Below are positions 54,513-64,000 of a stretch of DNA of 64,000 nt, piece by piece. The stretch comes from Bedellia somnulentella (lineage: Eukaryota > Arthropoda > Insecta > Lepidoptera > Bedelliidae). Within the stretch, counting starts at the first letter, position 1. Each line of letters opens with the position of its first letter. The notes below the pieces were generated by a model. It saw only the letters and a list, made by a program, of their open reading frames with translations. It was not told the DNA's origin and did no database searches. Both the position numbers and the translations under genes were made by a program. The stretch spans positions 8,742,001 through 8,806,000 of the forward strand of contig OY755171.1 of the NCBI GenBank assembly GCA_963576735.1, written 5' to 3'.

Positions 54513-55185
54513 TATAAAGAGTTGTGTGTGTTTTATCCAGGAACTATAATAAAAAAATCCGATTCAAATATTTTTCATTTAACTTATAAGTGATGGCAAG
54601 ATGGCGAGAATAACTTAGTGAAATGTCAAATAGAACGTTTCTATTATATTTAACGAAATCACTTTATTTTAAACAGTTAAGTCCTAGTATGCTAATAAAA
54701 AGGTAAATTTACATAATCAATATATAATAGTCAATATTTTGTTTTTTTGCTCTTGGAATGAGAAGACCATGTTTTGCTTATCCATGATTATAGATTTTAT
54801 TGCACACTGCCTAAAAAAACATAAGAACCCACTAGAAACCCAAAATATGTCAGTCACGTCTTGTGACAGCCACGGGAAAGAATAAAATCATAGTAATGAA
54901 AATAAAAATACAAACAGTCGAATTGAAAACCGTTTTTTTTAAATGAATTGAAAATATTTTAATAGAACATACAGAAACAGTGACGAATACATACAAATAT
55001 AGATCAAAAACTTGACGAGTTCAAATGAGACGAGTTTTCATTGAATGGCAGTAATGAAATTAAAATTAAAATGAGATTATTACTAACACAAGATACGAAT
55101 TCTTATTTATAGAAAGTAAGTAGTTTATTGAGGATAAAAGAAAGTAAGAATGAAGTACACAAACATTTTGAATGGCTTGTTTATT
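54513..55185. other. AT-rich, no gene recognised
   Basis: No feature recognised. Confidence 0.4.
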
Positions 55186-55312
55186 ATTATGCAAAACGTG
55201 GGTAATCTGAACACTAGGTGATAAAGTTACGTGATGTTCAGAAGTATTAGTACCTCTGCCAACCCATTCGGGGATATTCGGCGTGAACGTTTATGTTTAT
55301 GTTATGTTTATT
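55186..55312 (+). repeat. SINE family A, 3' part
   Basis: tgcaaaacgtgggtaatctg to attcggcgtgaacgtttatg plus tail. The hairpin base is changed (aacccattcgggg). Confidence 0.85.
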
Positions 55313-55436
55313 ATTATATGAAAACTGCAAGAATTTAGCCGCCTTCAAGTAGTTTTTCGGGATTTCGCTATTGTCATACTAAATTGGCAACCTTTTTTAC
55401 ATAAAAATAATCAGGCTCACAGTAATAGAATAAATA

Positions 55437-56380
55437 TATCTATACTTATAATAAATTTGTAGAGAGGTCAATTCTGTACATTAATTATAATTTCAAAATA
55501 ACTATTAGGGGTTGATTAGTGATCGATACTGATGCCCAAAATGCAATCAGTAAAAATTTTTCTGTCTGTCTGTCTGTCGGTTTGTATGTGCCTTATGGAA
55601 ACAAAAACTACGCGACGGATTTTAACAAACTTGGTACAATTATTCTTCATACTCCTGGGCAGGTTTTTGTATACTTTCCAGTAGAGTAGTTAAGGGGAAT
55701 TTTGGGAAATTTTGGGAAAACGGGAGAAGTTACTCCATTTTTTAAGCTCCTTAATGGTTAAACTTACATAGAAATCATGTATGACGGAAATATTCTTCAT
55801 AAAATTATCTAAAAAAAATCCTCAACAGTTTATGTCTATCTTTTACCGTTGACTCACAATAACACATGTAATTCCTGATAGCTTAGCAGTTCGGAACATT
55901 CTGATTATATTTGTTTACTCTTACGTTTGTAAACCTCTCACACATCCCTAATTTAAAAAAGGTAACATTATTACCTATTCAATAAAAAAAGAATCATAGA
56001 AATTGCTAGAGAAACACCGAAATTATACATAAAATAAGCCATCGCGCCCGTGACCAAAACCAAATCTTTACTAATTTACATATAAAATACTAGATGGCGC
56101 TAGTAGTTGCATCCTACATCACGTAATGATTTATTTTTTAGATTGTTATAAATACTTCATAGCGTTTTATTCCAAAATTTGCTATTAAACGGAAATACTG
56201 AACCGCTCATTAAAGCGCATTCAAAATCACCAAACTACACTGTTTAGGGAGTGCTATAAATTTAATAAATTGAAAACATTGCGCTGAATTTCACAATGCT
56301 TGAGCAGTGACTGAAGAAAGAAACCTCAGATATTTAAAAAAACAACGCTACCCGTGCGAAGCTGGGACGATCCGAATAAA
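55437..56380 (+). mobile_element. Helitron-like non-autonomous element (candidate)
   Basis: Starts tctatacttataataaattt. It contains tctgtctgtctgtctgtcgg, ttaacaaacttggtacaatt and tactcctgggcaggtttttg, and ends near gctacccgtgcgaagctggg. I associate this combination with lepidopteran Helitron-type elements (5' TC; 3' hairpin before CTAG). The final ctag is not intact, so the right end is uncertain. Confidence 0.45.
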
Positions 56381-56589
56381 TATATTTTTAATAAATCGCA
56401 ACACTAACGGTTTAGCAGAATTTAAAGGAATGTTAATATAAACTACGTCCGCGTGCACTAAATTTTTTACTTCCGATTTACATCCAAAATACCAAAACAC
56501 TATCTAATAATAATGTAATATGTATCTTAACTTCTGTTTTTTTATATTTATATTCCCACGGGCGTTGTAATAGATATAAAGAACATTGA

Positions 56590-56735
56590 GACTTTTTAAG
56601 TGATTATTGGGCAATGCAGTTGGAGACCCATTTGACTACCTTTTACCATTTAACTTCCAAAAGTGAATAAAGAATTACTATCTCTAAAGCTGTTGCTACC
56701 CTTTTTTGGGATTTATAGCCGTTAGTATACTCATG
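56590..56735 (+). repeat. SINE family B, old embedded copy
   Basis: Same position inside the 1-kb repeat as the copy at 308-462. Confidence 0.6.
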
Positions 56736-57377
56736 ATTGATTGATGGATGAATTTTATATATTCCTTTTTGTAGTAGTTACATCAATCAATCGCATCAAG
56801 TTTCAAATTTATAGATACAGAAATGTATAACATCTGTATACTATATTTTAATCCTTTAGGGGGTGAGTTCCAAAAAACCTTTTTAATTGTTCATAAGAAT
56901 CATGAAACAAACCATTTTGTACCAAGTTTCTATGTTCAAAAATGAGAATATCTTTAGTAAGTATGGATAGCAGTTTGGCGACCCGGTGCTGCCCCCTACA
57001 CTGAGTTGGTGATGTGTGCGAGATTGCAGCCAATCAGTCATCGTCGCCAATAGACGGCGGTACTAAATTAAAATTGAGATATGTGCTATTATTTACTAAC
57101 TATGCATTCTGAGGCTTAAAAAGAATATTAATTTATGCGTTAGTATAACACAATATATCTATGAGAATAAAAATAGTTTTAAGAGTTTAAAAATAGTTAC
57201 TAAAAAGTTATAAACATATTTTCAAACCTACCAAATCAATACGCAAAATTCATACAATATATACTTTCAATTATCTTTATTCATACATATGCGCATAGTT
57301 GAATGTGAAAGAGAAGGAATAGTGCTTCCTATTATTCTAAGCTAACACAAAAGCAAAAAAAATCGCAAAAAGATTGT

Positions 57378-57452
57378 GATGCCCGAGGTTCGAACCTGGG
57401 TCTTCCGTTCGACTAGTATTAACCGAACGGTATACCGTTACGCCACGAAGAC
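57378..57452 (-). tRNA. tRNA-like sequence, probable pseudogene
   Basis: Minus strand has an A box (tggcgtaacgg) and a perfect-looking B box (ggttcgaacct), with a cgttcg/cgaacg anticodon-like stem carrying a 12-nt loop. The acceptor halves do not pair (gtcttcg against tcgggca). Likely a tRNA-derived repeat. Confidence 0.45.
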
Positions 57453-58224
57453 GTTAGTGTTTACTTCAAAATTTTGATAAGCTATATTTCTAGTAGTCAT
57501 ACTATTTACAGACAATTAAATGGACATTTATTATGATGAAAATGGATGAAACCCTTATTTTTTCCATAAAATGAAGAGTCTGATAAAGTCGCTCGATGAA
57601 AAAATTAATCGTGTAAATATGGGAAGCCATATAAAAGTTATGTTTTTTTTTAGTTCCGATAGGAACCCTTGCGGAATCCGGGTTAAATGATATGTTGGCC
57701 AGTTGTATAAGCTACATTCATGCCAAATTTGATCAAGATCTATCTGGTAGAATTAACGTGATGACCGGACATACAGACAGACAGTCATTTTTTTCAAAAA
57801 GCGCAAATTTGGCTTCAGTATCAAAAGTTAAACATATTCCACCGGTTTTTATTTTTTTTTCTTCAATGTACAGTTTGACCTCGGTACAGTCTTATTATAG
57901 TACAGATTGACACAAATAGCCTGGCAATATTTTTATTTTTGCTGAAATAAACTTCATATACCTACTGTTATATAAGATCAATTCTATAATTTAAAGTCCT
58001 TAAATTAAAACAGAGTAGTAATTATACGATTCCGAGAAAGTCATTATTTTAAAACTTTCCAAATATTTTAATAAAGATAGGTTTTTATGAGACTTGGCCC
58101 GTGTTAAGATGGATCTTAAGACTTTATGATTGCGGAAATTGTCAGCTATCTTTCCAAGTTTTTTAATGGAGATGTTTCCAAATCTTAATGGGAGAAGTAT
58201 ATTTTCAATGTATATAATTTTATG

Positions 58225-58465
58225 CCGTGTAGTGCCGGCTTAGAATGTCGCTACCCCTTTCTACCCATGGGTTTCGTAAGAGGCGACTAAGGGTATTGGG
58301 GCTTCTTATTGGATTTTTGGGCGATGCGGTTGGAGACCCATCACCAAAAACCTTTATTTTTACCATCTTTTCCCCACTCAACTTCCAAAAGTGGCTGAGG
58401 AATTTATAATTTCTTAGCTCTGATTACTTATTATGAAATATAGCGGTGAGTATATGTATGTATGC
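58225..58465 (+). repeat. SINE family B with 11-bp target duplication
   Basis: ccgtgtagtgccggcttaga to a tgagtatatgtatgtatg tail. The target repeat atataatttta is at 58212-58222 and 58466-58476. Belongs to the sub-type with gggtttcgtaagaggcgact. Confidence 0.93.
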
Positions 58466-58663
58466 ATATAATTTTAAATTTATTCATTGGAATTTAATTC
58501 AATATAATGTACAATTCATATGTAATTTCAATTAAGAATTTAATAAAACTATTAGTATAGCTTCTTTTATTGTTTATTTCTCTTGTATATTAAATATGTA
58601 ATACATGGCGATTCCTAGTACTGATAAAATGGAGCTATGCGACCTTAGAATGAATAACTAGTT

Positions 58664-59073
58664 CTCCCCGAAAGATTTCCACAAAGACCGGTCCTGTACT
58701 CACATCATGCGTCGGCTTTCCGCACCTTTCACCAAGTCGTCGACACACCGTGTGAGACTCTTACCTACGCTGAGGCTTCTGGTACATGGCTGCCAGCCCA
58801 GAACTTTTGAGCCCCAAAACGGCCGTCGGTTCTGCGTGCAATGTGACCTGCCCGTTGCCACTTAATTTATGCATCTCTTCGGGCTATGTCAGTGACCCCG
58901 GTTCTTCTACGGATCTCCTCTTTATAGATTCGATCGCGTAGTAAAACACCTAACATATGAAACTCATTGCCTTTTGGTTAAATGTAAGGGCTCTTATGAG
59001 ACCTATTTTAAGCGGACCCGTATTCTGTCCGTATGTCATTACTGGCAAAACACATTGGTCAAAGACTTTTGTT
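58664..59073 (-). repeat. RTE LINE 3' region, degenerate
   Basis: Plus-strand ttctccccgaaagatttcca, caagtcgtcgacacaccgtg, aacggccgtcggttctgcgt and cttctacggatctcctcttt match the RTE at 47.1-47.4 kb and extend further upstream into its coding region. Frame not intact. Confidence 0.75.
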
Positions 59074-59311
59074 TTTTAAAAAGAATAAATATATATTAAG
59101 TATCTGGTTTTGTGAACATGCGTACAAGTATATTTACTGAGGAGCAGCAACTTTCATAAAGCGGAATATATACGTGCCATCCAAACTTTAATGTAACTTT
59201 GTAACATGTTGTTTTTATGAGCCTATAAATAACTCGATTTAACTCTTATGATAACAACTAGTATTTCGTTTTTTTTTGTAAAAGTGACAACAAAGTATAA
59301 AATTTTATTTA

Positions 59312-59518
59312 AAATACATACATATACTCACGGCTATAAATCCCTTAACGGGGTAGCCAGAGCTTTGGAATGAAAAATTCCTCAGCCACTTTTGGAAGTG
59401 ACGGGTCTCCAACCACATCGCCCAAAAATCACTTAAGAAGCCCCATACCCTTAGTCGCCTCTTACGATCACCCACGGGCAGAAATGGGGTAGCGTCATTC
59501 TAAGCCGACACTACACGG
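59312..59518 (-). repeat. SINE family B with 11-bp target duplication
   Basis: acatacatatactcacggct to gccgacactacacggc. The target repeat tatttaaaata flanks both sides (59305-59315 overlapping the tail, and 59520-59530). The aagatggtaaaataaagg segment is deleted. Confidence 0.9.
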
Positions 59519-60126
59519 CTATTTAAAATAATAACGAAATAGTTTTCATTTGTAAAGTTTTGGCTTAGTATACATATTTTTCCGTGTGTGATGTCAACAG
59601 GCACGATTCAATATGTCAAAATTTTTAAACTTTTTTACTTCTCAACTTCTTTCTATCCTCCTGCCCTTTTATAGGGGCATAGACATCATGTATCAATTAC
59701 ATGTATTATTCTAAATTAAATCGGGAAGGATGTGATAACAAATGCCTTAAAACATTGCATCAGCAATGTTTCAATTTGGCATAAAATATAATGTTTATTG
59801 CTAAACGTTAAGGCGCTTCTCACGTTAGAGGCAGTTCACTCTACGTCTACAACCTCTGTGGAATTGTTGGAACGGTGCCTAAAAACGTTTTTAACGTTAT
59901 CACTTTGTTAGTTCGTAAAAGGTTTGGCTGTGAAATTGTTTAAATGTCATTACACAGTGCCTCTGTATAGGTTAAGAAACTGTTTCAATAATTTTGGTAA
60001 TAAATCGTATGGAACTTTATAAATTTCAAAAGACATGACGCAGTTCTGCAGAGTGAATTGCTCTACAATGTAAATTATTTTGTACTGTGACATATATATG
60101 TTTAGCAGAATTTCATGTGTATATAG
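59519..60126. other. No gene recognised
   Basis: A GC-balanced bit (cacgttag, ttcactctacgtctacaacc, 59821-59880) has no recognised family. Confidence 0.35.
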
Positions 60127-60374
60127 CCGTGTAGTGCCGACTTAGAATGTCGCTACCCCTTTCTACCCACGGGTGTCGTAAGAGGCGACTAAGGGTATTG
60201 GGGCTTTTTATTGGATATTTGGGCGATGCGGTTGGAGACCCATCACCAAAAACCTTTATTTTTACCATCTTTTCTCCGGTCAACTTCCAAAAGTGGCTGA
60301 GGAATTTATAATTCCTTAGCTCTGGCTACCCCTTCTAGGGAAATTTAGCCGTGAGTATATGTATGTATGTATGT
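60127..60374 (+). repeat. SINE family B, full length
   Basis: gccgtgtagtgccgacttag to a gagtatatgtatgtatgtat tail. Same sub-type as 58225. Confidence 0.92.
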
Positions 60375-60477
60375 CATTTATTTATGTAAGTACTGTAGTC
60401 AAAGTCATAAATCGTTAAGGAGAGGTACGAGGCAGTATAGTATTGAATTTTGGTCGTAATGTTGTAGTGGTAATAGT

Positions 60478-60535
60478 TTTATGCCTGTCCCAAATGGAAA
60501 TTAATGGCGTTAATATATAAGTATGTATGAATGTA
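60478..60535 (+). repeat. LINE L 3' end scrap
   Basis: atgcctgtcccaaatggaaa, ttaatggcgttaatat and aagtatgtatgaatg follow the LINE L ending. Confidence 0.6.
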
Positions 60536-60556
60536 ACAAATAGCCGGAGTTACTAA

Positions 60557-60925
60557 GTGACATAACATAACATAACATAGACGTTCACGCCGAATATCCC
60601 CGAAGGGGTTGGCAGAGGTACTAATACTTCTGAACATGATGTGACTTTGGCACCTGGTTTTCAGAGTACCCACGTTTTGCATGGACAGTGTACTCACGTG
60701 ATAGGGGGCAGGCTTATCGCCGTTTTGTACGAATACACTGTCACATGACTAAGTACAACTCAGCCATGTGGGTTTCCTCACGATGTTTTCCCTCACCGTT
60801 AACAACCATGATAAATTAACCACACATATGTCTTTAGAAAAGACAAATTGGTGTAGGCCCGACCCAGGATTTGAACACTAGCACGATAACTGAGTGTTCT
60901 ACCCGCTGGGCTATCACGGTTGCCA
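60557..60925 (-). repeat. SINE family A, full length
   Basis: From the inverted tail cataacataacataacatag to the inverted head gggctatcacggttgc. Contains the whole 3' module and central domain. Confidence 0.95.
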
Positions 60926-61190
60926 CTTAGTGTTACTAAGTGACTGTACACATAATTAATAGTGAATACAAAATTATAAGCTTCATAGAATAATACAAAA
61001 CAAGATAAAATGATAATCTTAACCTACCTTATAGGAAACTAACTGCGTAAGTGGTTCTATGTATATAGTGTATGGAAATGAGGTGATTAGAGCCAGATTT
61101 TATTAAAATACAAGACGACGACGTTCACGTAGGGTAAATGTATATGAAATAGATAAATAAATCAAATAACATCAATACAAACATATGACG

Positions 61191-61555
61191 ACGTGATAGC
61201 TCAGTGGGTAGAACACCGGTTGACGTGCAAGTGACTAGTGTTCAAATCCCGGGTCGGGCCTACACCAATTTGTCTTTTCTAAAGACATAAGTGTGGTTAA
61301 TTTATCATGGTTGTTAACGGTGAGGGAAAACATCGTGAGGAAACCCACATGGCTGAGTTGTACTTAGTCATGTGACAGTGTATTCGTACAAAACGGCGAT
61401 AGACCTGCCCCCTATCACGTGAGTACACTGTCCATGCAAAACGTGTGTACTCTGAACACCAGGTGACAAAGTCACGTGATGTTCAGAATTATTAGTACCT
61501 CTGCCAACCCCCTCGGGGATATTCGGCGTGAACGTTTATGTTATGTATGTTATGT
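61191..61555 (+). repeat. SINE family A, full length
   Basis: gacgtgatagctcagtgggt head, B box gttcaaatcccgggtcgg, central domain, 3' module and tail. The tail runs directly into an oppositely oriented LINE L end. Confidence 0.95.
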
Positions 61556-61872
61556 ACAAACATATACTCACGCCATTGGGGTATGCAGAGACCATCGATC
61601 GCCACTTCGTACGATCCTGGCAAACCTAGAGAGCTTCGTTAACATCCATCAATCTTTTCATACATGTTTGTTTTTCATATTTCGGACGCCTGCCTTTTTG
61701 AGCATACTCTTAATGTGGTGGAAGTGTGTTCTTCGTGGCCGTCCTCTACTAACATTACTTACCACATTAGCTCTATAAATTCATTTTACCAATATACTAT
61801 CACATCCTTTGTGCGCAAACCATCATAACATTCCTTTTTCTATCTTTTTCTACAATATCATATTATACAAAT
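61556..61872 (-). repeat. LINE L 3' fragment
   Basis: Inverted tail and end (acatatactcacgccattgg), then cgatcgccacttcgtacgat, gacgcctgcctttttgagca and aaccatcataacattccttt, matching 33005-33320. Frame decayed. Confidence 0.88.
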
Positions 61873-61974
61873 GAGATAAAATAAATAGATAAAAAGTATT
61901 GAATAAATTACTCCTGATAATAACTTTTTTGTATGAAATAAAACATATTTTTTTAATACTTGTGTAGTTTCTGG

Positions 61975-62350
61975 AACAACCGTGATAGCCCAGTGGGTAG
62001 AACACTCGGTTATCGTGCAAACGACTAGTGTTCAAATCCTGGGTCGGGCCTACACCAATTTGTCTTTTCTAAAGACATATGTGTGGTTAATTTATCATGG
62101 TTGTTAACGGTGAGGGAAAACATCGTGAGGAAACCCACATGGCTGAGTTGTACTTAGTCATGTGACAGTGTATTCGTACAAAACGGCGATAGGCCTGCCC
62201 CCTATCACGTGAGTACACTGTCCATGCAAAACGTGGGTACTCTGAACACCAGGTGACAAAGTCACGTGATGTTCAGAAGTATTAGTACCTCTGCCAACCC
62301 CTTCGGGGATATTCGGCGTGAACGTTTATGTTATTATGTTATGTTATGTT
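61975..62350 (+). repeat. SINE family A, full length
   Basis: caaccgtgatagcccagtgg head to a gttattatgttatgttatg tail. The best reference copy in the window. Confidence 0.96.
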
Positions 62351-62682
62351 TCTGGAATGAAACGGAATTGACATATTAATATTGAAATAATATGTAACGT
62401 TAACACTTACTTTATTATGAATTAAATTACAGTTACCGAGAAAAATAACAATTTCCACGTATGTTTGTAAATGACAGTCCATTACAATAAGTTCACCTTT
62501 ACAGGAATTCAGCGAATTTCGGCAAAACGGAATTTCAAGCGTACTCTGAAATTATTAGACTGCTTCTCTCCATTGAAATAAGCATAAATTATTCTTAGTA
62601 ATTTAATGTTTTTTGACATGAATTCCTCATGTGGGGATTATTACTCATAAATAAAGATGTTATTAAAGGAAAGAAAAATTTT

Positions 62683-62755
62683 GACACTGGCGGGGTTCGA
62701 ATCCGCGACCTTCGGGTATACGCCCCCGTCGCTCTGCCAACTGAGCTACAGTGTC
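62683..62755 (-). tRNA. tRNA-like unit (family D) copy 1
   Basis: 73 nt. The acceptor gacactg pairs perfectly with cagtgtc. The D stem gctc/gagc is perfect. The T stem has one mismatch (gcgga/cccgc). The anticodon arm has 4 bp and an 8-nt loop (ggcgtata). Not a standard tRNA, so probably the head of a tRNA-derived repeat. Confidence 0.6.
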
Positions 62756-62997
62756 AGTTGGCATCCAGCGCGAAATTTCTCTATCCTTTGTTTCTTTTTT
62801 ACACGTTCAAGTAGTGTTTGCGTTTCCTACCTCCGAATTTTAACTAATTCGGACGGCCACTTGTCTACCTTTTCAGATAGAATGCAAATGTTGGAAACGC
62901 CTAACTATCACATAATTTAATGTTTTTTGACATGAATTCCTCATGTGGGGATTATTACTCATAAATAAAAGATGTTATTAAAGGAAAGAAAAATTTC

Positions 62998-63070
62998 GAC
63001 ACTGGCGGGGTTCGAACCCGCGACCTTCGGGTATACGCCCCCGTCGCTCTGCCAACTGAGCTACAGTGTC
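62998..63070 (-). tRNA. tRNA-like unit (family D) copy 2
   Basis: As copy 1, but the T stem is also perfect (gcggg/cccgc). The same 8-nt anticodon loop remains. Confidence 0.62.
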
Positions 63071-63170
63071 AGTTGGCATCCAGCGCGAAATTTCTCTATC
63101 CTTTGTTTCTTTTTTACACGTTCAAGTAGTGTTTGCGTTTCCTACCTCCGAATTTTGACTAATTCGGACT

Positions 63171-63262
63171 GACACTGTAGCTCAGTTGGCGTACTCTGAA
63201 ATATATTGCAGAGCGACGGGGGCGTATACCCGAAGGTCACGGGTTCGAACCCCGCCAGTGTC
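63171..63262 (+). tRNA. tRNA-like unit (family D) copy 3, with 19-nt insertion
   Basis: Same unit on the plus strand, but the D loop holds an extra gtactctgaaatatattgc. The start of that insert matches gcgtactctgaaat at 62537. Confidence 0.6.
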
Positions 63263-63379
63263 AAAATTTTTCTTTCCTTTAATAACATCTTTTATTCTTA
63301 GTAATTCAGGGCGAAACTAAATACTTTATAAAATAATGGCTGTTTAGCGGATAGTTACTAATTTACCAATTATACCTTC

Positions 63380-63535
63380 CAAGGGTTGTCTGGAAGAGAT
63401 CGCTTTTAGCGATATGACCGGCAATTGTACTGCACTGTAAACTGTTTGATCATTGTATTGTAAATAATTTGTGTTTGATTGCACAGCAAAGAGTTTTTCT
63501 ATTGTATTCTATTCTAAATAAATTTGAATAACTAT
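63380..63535 (+). repeat. LINE 3' UTR-like fragment
   Basis: ccaagggttgtctggaagag, then the small hairpin atcgctttttagcgat-like (atcgcttttagcgatatg) and a terminal attctaaataaatttgaata. I know this wording from lepidopteran LINE 3' ends; the family is not fixed. Confidence 0.45.
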
Positions 63536-63845
63536 ATTACACAACAGCTAAATTTAATGAACTATCTCTTGATGTTGACCTATTTTGCACCAGCATTGCC
63601 ACCATAAAGCGATTAATGACGCAAAGTTATTTTAACACCTCGTGATATGTACGTACCTACGTAATATAAAATTATTACATAATCAATTAACTATTCCTCG
63701 ATCTTTTTTGTCTATGTTTTTGTTTGTTAACATTCTATCTGTGGAGATTTGTTAATAGCATAGGACGATCTATTTTACCTCTATATTGTATACTTTTGTC
63801 TGTGAATCTTCCTAAGAAAATAAAATAAATAAATAAATAACGGTT

Positions 63846-63960
63846 AAAGCTGTGTAGTGGCTTACATTAGAACTACCCAATTACTTCCCGCGGGTGTTTG
63901 TAAGAGGCGGCTAAGGGTGTTGGGGCTTGATTTTTGGGCAATACGGTTGGGGGATTTATA
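63846..63960 (+). repeat. SINE family B, 5' half
   Basis: gctgtgtagtggcttacatt, cgggtgtttgtaagaggcgg and gatttttgggcaatacggtt. Breaks off before the 3' half. Confidence 0.75.
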
Positions 63961-63965
63961 ATCTT

Positions 63966-64000
63966 AAAAATAAGGGAAAACATCGTGAGGGAGCATATGT
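63966..64000 (+). repeat. SINE family A central scrap at window edge
   Basis: aagggaaaacatcgtgaggg is the central domain. Continues past the window. Confidence 0.5.

Larger units (their letters stand above)
56444..57908 (+). repeat. 1-kb dispersed repeat, copy 2
   Basis: Partner of 172-1256. It differs by about 380 extra bases in the middle, which include a tRNA-like unit (57378-57452). Ends with gccaaatttgatcaagatct, gaccggacatacagacagac and tcttattatagtacagatt. Confidence 0.75.
62601..63295. repeat. Tandem and inverted family D cluster
   Basis: Units 62601-62914 and 62915-63169 are a direct duplication (start atttaatgttttttgacatg). A third, inverted partial unit follows (63169-63295). Each contains a tRNA-like sequence. 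Confidence 0.88.

Noticed and set aside
61476..61778. 100-codon frame
   Set aside because: Starts in a SINE A 3' end and runs into antisense LINE L. Repeat-derived.
62629..63172. Frames of 61-87 codons over the tRNA-like cluster
   Set aside because: They read through duplicated tRNA-like units and are duplicates of each other. No coding evidence.
1..64000. CRISPR array, rRNA genes, bacterial operons
   Set aside because: No regularly spaced repeat with unique spacers, no rRNA signature, and splice-type signals throughout. This is animal nuclear DNA.

Overview
The window is nuclear DNA from an animal, almost certainly a moth or butterfly. It is AT-rich and dominated by transposable elements, with intron-style splice signals and no bacterial-style gene packing. 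The lepidopteran call rests on three things: SINEs whose central domain reads like the common lepidopteran block ggaaaacatcgtgaggaaac; R4/Dong-, RTE- and CR1/Jockey-like LINE pieces; and a P-type element and a hAT element of insect type. No complete, intact host gene lies inside the window.

Repeats carry most of the readable content. SINE family B (about 250 bp, tail of tatg units) has about 28 copies on both strands. SINE family A (about 360 bp, tRNA-like head, tail of ttatg units) has about 17. Family C is tRNA-headed and has two copies. A tRNA-like family D occurs at 50.7 kb and 62.6-63.3 kb. An RTE-like LINE (called L here) is present as one 2.5-kb rearranged insertion (32777-35297) and several 3' scraps. 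L, A and B end in the same roughly 45-nt module: CTCTG..., a small ACCCC/GGG hairpin, CGNCGTGA, then a tatg-type tail. This suggests that L-type machinery mobilises both SINEs.

Layout. 0-10 kb: AT-rich DNA with old repeats and two candidate small exons. 10-13 kb: SINE B copies and a 5'-truncated CR1/Jockey-like LINE. 13-26 kb: SINE fields, a long-TIR MITE with a nested SINE, and a perfect 144-bp inverted duplication. 26-27.6 kb: a hAT remnant inside a SINE A. 29-32 kb: minus-strand relics of a Gfo/Idh/MocA (inositol 2-dehydrogenase-like) oxidoreductase gene, cut up by an R4-like LINE and a second LINE 3' end. 32.8-35.3 kb: the composite LINE L insertion, followed by a candidate signal-peptide first exon (minus strand). 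38-40 kb: palindromes and a 597-bp foldback element. 40-44.4 kb: several unassigned exon-like frames, including a convincing terminal exon. 44.5-47.4 kb: a CR1/Jockey-like LINE with an R4/Dong-like element nested in its 3' UTR, then an RTE 3' end. 49.8-52.6 kb: a SINE with target duplication, a tRNA-like unit, and a 1444-bp P-superfamily element with a two-exon THAP domain. 53-64 kb: Helitron-like and other dispersed repeats, SINEs and a tRNA-like cluster.

Coordinates of degraded repeats are good to roughly 10-20 bp. Family names come from motif recognition, not from database searches.
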